From: Mikania micrantha
Lineage: Eukaryota; Streptophyta; Magnoliopsida; Asterales; Asteraceae
NCBI GenBank assembly: GCA_009363875.1
Contig: CM018692.1
Coordinates: forward strand, 89,804,137 to 89,868,136
Direction: 5' to 3'
Length of the DNA stretch: 64,000 bases
A program made the position numbers and the translations under genes. Every line of letters starts with the position of its first letter. The stretch's first letter is position 1. This document shows, piece after piece, positions 56,063 to 64,000 of the stretch. Below the pieces are notes generated by a model. It was not told where the DNA came from. It worked only from the letters and a program-made list of their open reading frames with translations, and searched no databases.

Positions 56063-58206
56063 TGTGACACCCGGCAATTTCTGGTAAATTACAACCCTTA
56101 CAACTTTGCATTTCACATTCATACTCGTTGCATTTCATTTAAATATGGTTAATTAGATGAGCTGCAACAAACACAAACACAAACCAATAATTCGGAGAAT
56201 TATTAAATTGTGCATTACACGTTGATTAGGATTAATCAAGCGTGCAAACATTTCGTAAAACACAAACACAAACTATCCAACATAATCTGAAGAATTATTG
56301 AAACACACATACGAGTCTCACGAACGTTGGTAATCAAACAACTTATGTGTTATTATGTGATTATGGGTTAAACATGCATTAGGTGTTTCGGATAAACGTT
56401 AGGAATTGATCACGAGCGAAATCGAATCATCGAAATAAAAAAAAACATGAAAATGGATCCATCGCGGTACGCGAAGCAAACCGAGAGTCGAGACTCCCGA
56501 ATCCCATCGCGATACGCGAAGAAGAATTCTGATCGGCCTTCGCGGTACGCGAAGGCCATGCAGATCAAATTTTTTTAATAAAATCAATCCCATTCACTTC
56601 CTATCCGATCTTTAACCATTTTCCTCGAACAACCTCGTTTATACTCGACCAAAACCCATCTGAAATCAAGCTTCAACCTCTGAAATCATCATTGGGATCA
56701 CCTTGGAGCATCTTGAAGCCATTTAAGCTCAAAGAGTGTTCTTGGAGGCCATCAACAAGCAATAAATCCCAACTCAGCCACTTGTGGAACCTTCAGCAGC
56801 TGTTCTAGCTTGAATCCTAGCATCTAAGGTAGTTTTACTCGCTTAATAGTTGTTAGATCGTACATGCAATGGGTAAAAACCCACATGCAACTCCATACGA
56901 TTATTGTGCACAAAATTGTTGGTGATTTGATGTATTAGTTGATTTAGATTACTGATTTTAAAGTCTAAGAATGTTAGATTTGAGTTTGGTTGAGTTCTTG
57001 GTTGATTTGGTGATGATTTAGGCAAACTTGCCATAAAAGGAAAGTTTTATGTGCATGTCTTAGATTTGAAATGATCTAGACATGTCTAGATGTTGTTAAA
57101 TGTATATTGGAGTGGTTAGAAACACATTTGGACATTTGATTTTGTCAAAAACATGGTTTTGTAGAAACTTACTATTTATGGAAACTTTTAAAAATCAAAA
57201 GAGGGCTTTTGATGTTTTAAGATGTTTTGAGGATTTCTAATCATTGAAATATGTTTAGAAATGGTTTATAACATATTTGGAAACTTCAATTTGTGAAAAC
57301 GAGCTTTTAAACGAGTACTTTCCAAATAAGGAAACTTTATTTGGGCAAAATGGCATAAATGGCGATTTATGCGCAAACGATGTGTTTTAAGTATTTAAAC
57401 GTGTTTTTACAATCATACTAGAGTGATTTGCTCTATGAAATAGGATTTCATAACTATACTTTCCAAAAGTAGAAACTTTCTAAATATAGAAAGTTTCCCG
57501 GAACCAGAAACGTTACAATTTTCGAAACACGACTTTTGTGAAAACATCATGTTTAGGAATGCGTGTGGTGTCTTATTTGCATTAAGACACATAAACACAA
57601 CAAACGTGTCACCAATGATTCGTCGAGTCAACACAAGTCAACACACACACTCGGTTGAGCACACCGACACTTGGAGTTGTATGGATTACAACACACCACA
57701 AAACGCATACTCACACCCATATGGTAAATTTGCAAAACTCTTACTTTAAACATTTTGATGTTTACTGCTGAATACAAACCTGTGCTCTCACCAACCTTTG
57801 TGTTGACCTTTTACTCGCATCTTTTCTCAGGTAACTAAGGCACGTACACGAGGAATCTAGGATGCTAGGATGGAGTCCATGCCTCTACTATAGTATCTTA
57901 CTCTATTAAACATTTGATATCATTTGGTTATGTTACTTTATGTATTGTTAAACAACTTAAACCGCTTCCGCAACTAATACTTTGTGATGTTTTGAACACT
58001 GTTTTAATAACGCTTCCGCAGTTTATGAATTGAATCTGTTTTGATTCCTACAACTCTGATTTTACGAAACTCTTTTATCCAAGTTATTGGATGTACGTAT
58101 GAAACAAGACATGTAGGTCTCGCAACTGAGTGACCGGAGACTGCGATCCTGCCCGATCAGTCGCATCGCGCCCCGTCGTGCAGGCCGGGAAGGCCGGCGT
58201 GAGACA
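56063..58206 (+). mobile_element. E4 3' LTR, 2144 bp
   Basis: Same family and start as the 5' LTR, ending GGCGTGAGACA. The stretch equal to 50637-51129 is missing at about 57724, removing the donor-like site and the M1-like module. The CAACC...GTTGACC motif and TCTCAGG (57790-57831) remain. Confidence 0.9.
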
Positions 58207-58403
58207 TGAATAACCCTCTGTTGTAATAGAATTGCATTGTTGAAACAAACATTATGTACTTAAATTTTGTCATGATAAAATGGCATGTAGAGTTTTCTTT
58301 TATATCATGTGCTGTGAATACAATCTGATCATCCAGGTATCAGGCCCCAGGACTATTCCGCCCAACGGGACACGGATCCACCCCGTCTGCCTAGGGTGTG
58401 ACA
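58207..58403 (+). mobile_element. Gypsy 3' LTR, last part (E3)
   Basis: It opens with the TGAAT duplication (58207-58211) and ends CTAGGGTGTGACA. CAATCTGATCATC and CGCCCAACGGGA parallel the ends of LTR1-4. Confidence 0.85.
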
Positions 58404-59686
58404 CAAAAGATCAATTTTCTCATCATACTAAGGATACTCAGATGATCAGGTGAGATAAGAGATTAGGTTATGGACTGGCTTCATCTTCAGAGAGTCGAGC
58501 ACCATAGAAGCTTTTGAGAATGAAACCGAAATCGGAATGATTGAGAAGATTTGGGAAGAAAGAGAGAGAGAAGAAAGACGGGCTGATATAACCGTTAAAT
58601 AAAGAGCGGATTTACAGGGAAAACGGATAGTCTATATATCAAACAACAAAGAGTTTGATTAGGTCAAAATCGAATAAGGTAACAATGGTAAAAAGAAAGA
58701 GACAGACAACTAAACAACAAAAAAAATAAAATAAACATAGGCAATGGATTGATAGGAATGAAGCCTTATCCAATACCGTTACTCTAAATCATCTTAATCT
58801 TGATGTTTGGACGGCATGATTAGAGGACATGCACTGAGCTGGACGTCATTCCTCCCAAACAGCTATCCTTAGACATGATCTCATCATTCTTGATCGAAGA
58901 TTAGGAGAATCACAGTGATCAAGAAAAGTTTATGAAGTTTCAGAGAAATTAGGGTAAGTGAGGAAGATGAGAAAGACGGATTTGGGAACGACGGATGTTT
59001 ATAACCACTGATGGTTATACCCACTGATGGCTATACCCACTGATGTAAATACAATTACGGATAATTGTATACACAGACACAAACACAATCGCGGATGATT
59101 ATATCCACAAACACAATTACAGTCGCTAGATAATTATGTCCATTGACAGATTTGTAACAATGGAGAGAGTACAATAACGGATAGTAATAAGTAGTGGAAT
59201 ATAACAACTAGTTAACATATTCATAGTGATCTTTCCACAGTTAGGAGTAACCATAGAAAGATGAAAAAATGTTGTTCATTCAGTGGTTATTCCTTTTGTC
59301 CGTTGTTAGGTCAATCAGTGGATTGACCTTTAATTTATAAACATAAAGAACAAGATTAAAAATAATTAAAATAAAGTTTTAATAAAAATAAATATTAAAC
59401 ATGTTACTTTGATTTAGAGGTTGCAGATTAACTCTTATTCTTCATGCCTTGTTTACTAACAAATTTGGCAAAAGTGGCTGAATCTAATGGTTTACCATAT
59501 GAGAGATGATGCAAACATGATCCGATGTAGAGTCATGTGTTGTTATGGTGGTTTTACTAATAATGGTTAATTAAGATTAATGTATAAATTTACTAAAATA
59601 CACGTGGATTGTATATATGGTGGATTCATAGTACTTTATAAAATATATGGTAGTTAAATTATGTATTTACTATTATTAGTTATCAA

Positions 59687-59743
<57 letters not shown>

Positions 59744-60399
59744 AAATAAAGTACAAATGTTTTAATATAATGCATATTTTTAACAAAGGAATTAAATTTA
59801 ATTTAACTAATAAAAATTAATAAACTTGAAAAGGGTGCTTGTTTATTAGTTTATAAAGTAATTCTAATATGATACAAAATTATAGATTACATTTATATTC
59901 ATTTATATATTTTTACGTATATAAATTTGAGTGTGATATATTCTAATTATCAAATGTATTTATCAATACAAACAACATATATGTGATTGTAAACAAATTT
60001 AATATGCAAATTATATGTACATACTAATTTTGTATATAAAGATATAAATCAGCCGATAAGACTATTTTATTTAGGAATTGAAACATTTTTAAATCTTATA
60101 ATAAAACTAATAGATTTAAGTTATATAAAATAATCATTATATATAACTTAGAACTCTAGGTTTAAATGATTAAGTTTGTAATAAAACAAACGAAGTTTTG
60201 AGAAAAATCAGTTTGAAGAAAGCAAATGCTAACCATTTAACTATGCCATAATAACCAGACTCGACACTTCTATTAATCACATAAGTATCCCATAGAAATC
60301 TGTAACTACAACTTATATTAATTTGAAGTATTTAGGCTAATTTGATTGTATTTGGGAAACTTGAGCTGTAACTTGACAACTATTGTGGAAGAACTATCT
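58404..60399. other. Low-information DNA, no gene recognised
   Basis: It contains a GA-rich patch (58555-58585), a 16-bp repeat CACTGATGGYTATACC in three copies (59006-59046), (GAT)19 and otherwise very AT-rich sequence. It may be old intergenic DNA flanking the nested insertions. No splice-consistent coding was seen. Confidence 0.5.
59687..59743 (+). repeat. (GAT)19 microsatellite
   Basis: 57 uninterrupted bases of GAT. No interruptions suggest recent slippage. Confidence 0.97.
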
Positions 60400-61104
60400 A
60401 ACTTATCGAATATGAGTATTCAAAGCCCCTCTTTTTTATCTTGTTTTATATTTTAGGGGATAAACTTGAATCTATGCAAACATAGCTTATACATTCATGT
60501 TAACTTAGCTTAAATGGCCTTAGTTGTCGTGAACTTACATTGCATCGATCAAACTTAAAAATTTAGTAACACTGATGGATCAATAACCATCCCTCTACTA
60601 TTTGATTTACCTTTGGGAGAAGTCTGTGGTGATTGTTTGATATTTCACCATCGCCCGATTTACCCTTCGGGCAAGTCTTTGGTGACTATTTTGCTATGTC
60701 GAAATAAACTAAACAATTTAATTTGCCATAGTGTTCAATGAGTTCATTTTCTTATGTTATCAGATGTGATAAACTTTATATTTTATCAATTGTTTTGTTG
60801 TGTGATTAAAACCTATGACAACTCACAAAATTTTTATAGTTGACGTTTAATTTTAAACATGTTTTAGGTGAAAACGCGAACTAAGATTGCCAGAGCTTTG
60901 GACATAATTAGCATGTTTAAATATCGATTAAAGTAATAGATTAGGGTTTCGAATGATTTTACAAGTATTGAATGCTATTGAATGCTTTGAATTGAATTTT
61001 GAATCAATGTATTGTCTTTAGTGGTTACAACTTTGTACCATGTGCTATGAACAATCTACACTTCGTAATGTCCTGATGATTCCGCCATCGGTCGGGCTGA
61101 TACA
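60400..61104 (+). mobile_element. Decayed 3' part of a gypsy LTR (E9)
   Basis: CAAAGCCCCTC...TTTTATATTTTAGGGG (60421-60460), ACTCACAAAATTTTTATAGTTGAC plus TTTTAGG (60820-60870) and the end CATCGGTCGGGCTGATACA follow the order of the E1 LTR. A degenerate primer site (TTATCATAGCTTGGG) follows. Confidence 0.6.
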
Positions 61105-61800
61105 GACTGTTATCATAGCTTGGGTTATAGGAAATTAGGTTGTTAAAAATGGATGACCTAGACTATAACCACATAATACCCCAAGTAGGAACCCTATCAT
61201 ACAATAGTCACCATGCTAGGCCATACTTCTTATGTGAGTCTTATGTGTTTCTTTTTATAGTTATCTGACAAGTTAAATGCCTAAACATAGGTTAGCATGC
61301 CTTAGTGTTCCACATTCATAAACTTAAGGTTCAAAACTTTCTCGACTCCCCATTATGGCGTCTTGCACAAGGTTCGTCACTAAGAGGAACGTTCTTAAAC
61401 TTCTAAATCTAATTAAATTATTTGAGTAACGTCAATAGTCTTTGGGTATAGTTAAAAAGTAGGAAATACATTCATTTTAGAAGGGTAAATACCAATATTT
61501 TACAAAGTTCTATCTAGAAAAGCATTTAGTATAAATCCAAACCTATCGATGGACATGTTATGCTTTTCTAGGAACCATTAAAGTGAGTATGAACCTATAG
61601 GCAAAAGTATGTCTGTTTTTGAAAGTTGAATGAACTCAAACACTTTGATCTGTCAAAAGTATTACATTATGAATGCAATCCAACTTATCACTTTGTGGGT
61701 GAACCCTCAATTGAACTCTCAAAATTTCTATTTAAACTCCTTGGGTCATGTGCAATAATACTACGTTTCTAACCTTATTATTTTAAACCCTTGTGGAAAC
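61105..61800 (+). other. Leader of E9
   Basis: It contains GACCTAGACTATAACC, the phrase shared by gypsy leaders here. Nothing else was recognised. Confidence 0.5.
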
Positions 61801-62012
61801 ATGCCTCCTTATCGCAAAAGCACCAACTAAAACAAAAATGCTCAAGTGCTTCTTGCTCTCATTGCCCAGAAATGGTCGTGGTTCTACCTATTTTGGTGAA
61901 CCAACTCAATCTCGTTGCTAACTTAAGCACAATTAAAAACAGCAAAGGGAATGGCAGAGGTGCAAATCAAACTTGCATCATCTCCTTAAAACCTTTTTTG
62001 CAGCACTTGTAG
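61801..62012 (+). pseudogene. Gypsy gag start remnant (E9)
   Basis: It starts MPPYRKSTN, then a stop. NKNAQVLLALIAQKW follows in frame. Position and start fit gypsy gag; identity is tentative. Confidence 0.45.
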
Positions 62013-62022
62013 GTTTCATCAT

Positions 62023-62543
62023 TGTCACACCCTTCCCTTGGCAGAAACATGAGAAAGCGAATGATCGTATATCACAACACATTACTTTGATAAAACATTT
62101 CATTAAATGTGCCAAGACGTATGTTCGATAAATTGTCTAAGTATGCATGTAACATTATATGTTTTATATATAAGCAGATACAAAATTAAAAAAAATAGAA
62201 AGATACAATTTACAACATAATAAAGTAAAAATCAACAATTTTCTAATATAAGTGAAACATATATCAACATATTCAAATAAAGTTGACTTGATGTAATAAT
62301 ACATCCTTGTAATTCTAATTTTCATGACCTGAAAAACATATCTAAAATGTCAACTAAAAAGTTGTGTGAGGTCACAGGTTTTCAATCAATAAAACTAATA
62401 AGATATGTGTGCATTAGTATGCGAAGTAATCACATAGTAATGTAAATGACAATAATTGACATGAGCTCACAATTATGCGTAGCATATTCACCTATTTGCC
62501 TACAACAAAGAGATTGTTGGTGTGACCAAACATAGGTGAGGGT
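62023..62543 (-). mobile_element. 3' part of a gypsy LTR on minus strand
   Basis: The minus strand ends GGGTGTGACA at 62023. Upstream on that strand are CAACTTTTTAGTTGAC and TTTTTCAGG (about 62370-62328), the same arrangement as at the ends of the other LTRs. The copia LTR at 62544 cuts it. Confidence 0.6.
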
Positions 62544-63312
62544 TGTTGGAAAATAAAGACAGATGAGCCATAACCACATTCCCCCAAGCCTTAACTACAA
62601 CTTTTCTTCTCTACTCTTTCCTAACCCTTAACCCTTTTTGCCTTATCCTATTTTATCTACATCCACTAAATAAATAACTCCTAACCCATAAATCCGGAGA
62701 CAAAACTCATAACCATGGATCCTCACATTATTCCACTAAGTTACTAACCACAGAAGAGTGTAGATTAGCCACTTAGCAAAATCACGGATCCTAACCTCGG
62801 AGGACAACCATGGTGAGAACTATCTCCTAACCCCAGAAAACAAACACGAAAGCTCTTTATCTTAATAACCATGGATAAGAAAAAGTGGATCAAGCACTGA
62901 ACATAACCACTGAAGACAACCATGGAAGACTGAAAACTGAAGAACCACTGAAGAATTTAGTCTAGATTATTTTTTCCGTTGTTGTAATGTAATAATTTAG
63001 TTGTTATGTATTTCTCTTTACTCATTTCTTGTAACTTAATTTATTCTGTTGTATTTTTTGTTTGATGTCATTATCAAAGTGACGTCATTTCTTGTACTAT
63101 TGTCGAGTATTTAATCCTCGACATTCTCTGAAATTAACGACGATGCATTTCCCCTGATTTCTTAACTGTGTCTGTGAAAACCCTTTCTTCCTTTACAAGA
63201 AAAACACCATAGCGTAAATCAAGAGGGAGATAATCCAATCAACCTTCAAGAGTCGAACATCAATAATCAATGGCTTGAATCTGTTTAATAGCATGATCTT
63301 CGACCCCCAACA
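62544..63312 (+). mobile_element. copia-type LTR, 769 bp
   Basis: It starts TGTTGGAAAAT and ends CCCCCAACA (TGTTGG/CCAACA terminal inverted repeats), directly followed by a primer site. Near the promoter end are TGATGTCA (63063-63070) and TGACGTCA (63080-63087), bZIP-type motifs, then a TATTTAAT about 25 bp on. The middle carries AACCATGGA/AACCACTGA words repeated many times. Confidence 0.82.
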
Positions 63313-63328
63313 ATTGGTATCTAAGCCT
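63313..63328 (+). other. copia primer-binding site
   Basis: ATTGGTATCTAAGCC directly follows the LTR and matches the initiator tRNA-Met primer region with small changes. Confidence 0.75.
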
Positions 63329-63630
63329 TGTTCTTCAGATTTTTATTTAACCATCAAATATGAAATTTAAAGCTCATCTTGATATCCAATTGTTTAGACT
63401 CTTTCTTCTTAAATTTCACTTCATCTACACTTCTTTCTACTAAAAGAGTTCGATTTTGAATTCAAACTTATATTCTGAAGCATTTTGTTGATCAAACTTG
63501 AGATATCATTCTTCCATTGATTTTCTTTTGTTATTCTTAACTTAAAACGGTAGAAAAGTGAAACCTTGACCCTCACAACACCGGATTCGCCACTAAACCT
63601 CCTTTTCTAGTTCATCACCTATATAACATA

Positions 63631-63933
63631 TGGCAAAGGATGATGTTCTGTTTCTAGTCCAACAACCACACTGGTTATTGGAGATCTGTCATGTTCGGAC
63701 CTCACAACCTATGGTATTTGAGATAGAGATTGGAAATTTTATCCCTAAGGACCCTCAAAACTAAACCAAGGAAGACTTCCAAAACCTTGAGCCTGCTGCC
63801 AGAGATCATGCTCAAATTGTTATCGCACTCCCAAATGAGATCTATTATGGTCTTATCCATCGTGAATCTACTATGGATATGTAGGATGCACTTAAAAAGA
63901 AATTTTGAGGTATTGCTGATGTTGTTGCCCACA
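63631..63933 (+). pseudogene. copia gag N-terminal remnant
   Basis: It starts MAKDDVLFLVQQPHW. The frame then has stops after FIPKDPQN, MDM and ALKKKF, which makes it dead. The stretch ending in DALKKKF resembles the copia gag domain. It is cut by the gypsy LTR at 63934. Confidence 0.6.
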
Positions 63934-64000
63934 TGTGACACCCGGCAATTTCAGGTAAATTGCAACTCTTGAACTCTACGCATTTCACATTCATACTTGT
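63934..64000 (+). mobile_element. Start of another TGTGACACCCGG-family LTR
   Basis: TGTGACACCCGGCAATTTCAG matches E4 and E6 LTR starts and runs off the window. The five preceding bases, CCACA, would be its target duplication. Confidence 0.85.

Larger units (their letters stand above)
48977..58206 (+). mobile_element. Complete but defective gypsy element E4 (9230 bp)
   Basis: It has two LTRs of the TGTGACACCCGG family, a primer site, leader frame, gag, protease, integrase, chromodomain-like tail and polypurine tract, flanked by TGAAT. RT and RNase H are absent: protease (GMDWLSKDQAD) passes directly into the integrase core near 55028. It could move only with proteins supplied by another element. 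It inserted inside the E3 LTR. The LTRs differ by few substitutions but by a 493-bp deletion in the 3' copy. Confidence 0.9.

Noticed and set aside
58404..60399. Host gene remnant
   Set aside because: GA-rich and some open patches, but no domain, consistent exon or splice pattern was seen.

Overview
The window looks like gene-poor nuclear DNA from a flowering plant, most likely a eudicot and possibly Asteraceae (low confidence, judged from element style only). No host gene, rRNA, tRNA or CRISPR array is recognisable. Nearly all of the sequence is LTR retrotransposons, nested in one another and at many stages of decay. Two superfamilies occur: Ty1/copia of Sirevirus-like type, with a long coiled-coil gag and three CCHC knuckles, and Ty3/gypsy of chromovirus (Tekay/Del-like) type, with very long LTRs of 2.1-4.1 kb, a tRNA-Met type primer site and a chromodomain-like tail on the integrase.

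Layout. 1-11038: two related minus-strand copia copies. The second is split by a 3301-bp solo gypsy LTR (5092-8392) with a perfect 5-bp target duplication, GTCAA. 11039-13318: a gypsy 5' LTR plus primer site whose element is cut off. 14444-16928: a solo-like LTR of a third family with no target duplication. 16929-40852: a plus-strand tandem gypsy cluster in the order truncated RNase H-integrase, LTR1, [gag-delta + LTR2-delta], [gag-delta + LTR3-delta], nearly complete gag-pol, LTR4. The two bracketed units are exactly 4775 bp each and nearly identical. 40853-44872: a minus-strand gag start, primer site and LTR, so LTR4 and this LTR face each other across 223 bp. 45431-46776: an LTR end fused through a 6-bp microhomology to an integrase/chromodomain tail. 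46777-58403: a 3' LTR interrupted by a 9230-bp element (48977-58206, target duplication TGAAT) that has lost RT and RNase H. 58404-60399: low-information DNA with (GAT)19. 60400-62543: two decayed gypsy fragments in opposite orientations. 62544-63933: a copia LTR, primer site and gag remnant, cut by a gypsy LTR that runs off the window at 63934.

How the parts relate. Only the 32190-40852 copy keeps long reading frames: gag-protease, an in-frame stop, then RT-RNase H-integrase-chromodomain. Even there the N-terminal part of RT and the normal C-terminus are lost. The other copies could move only in trans, if at all.

The strongest unexplained signal lies inside the LTRs. Ten hairpins in five different LTR types share the loop GTGACGAT (or a close variant) while their stems differ and stay paired, including G-U pairs that work only on the sense strand. 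A second, larger module (GTGGTGGG...TATGCCCTATATATAA) is likewise enclosed by stems of changing sequence. A third small hairpin precedes a CAGG acceptor-like site. These look like selected RNA structures in the long LTR transcripts.
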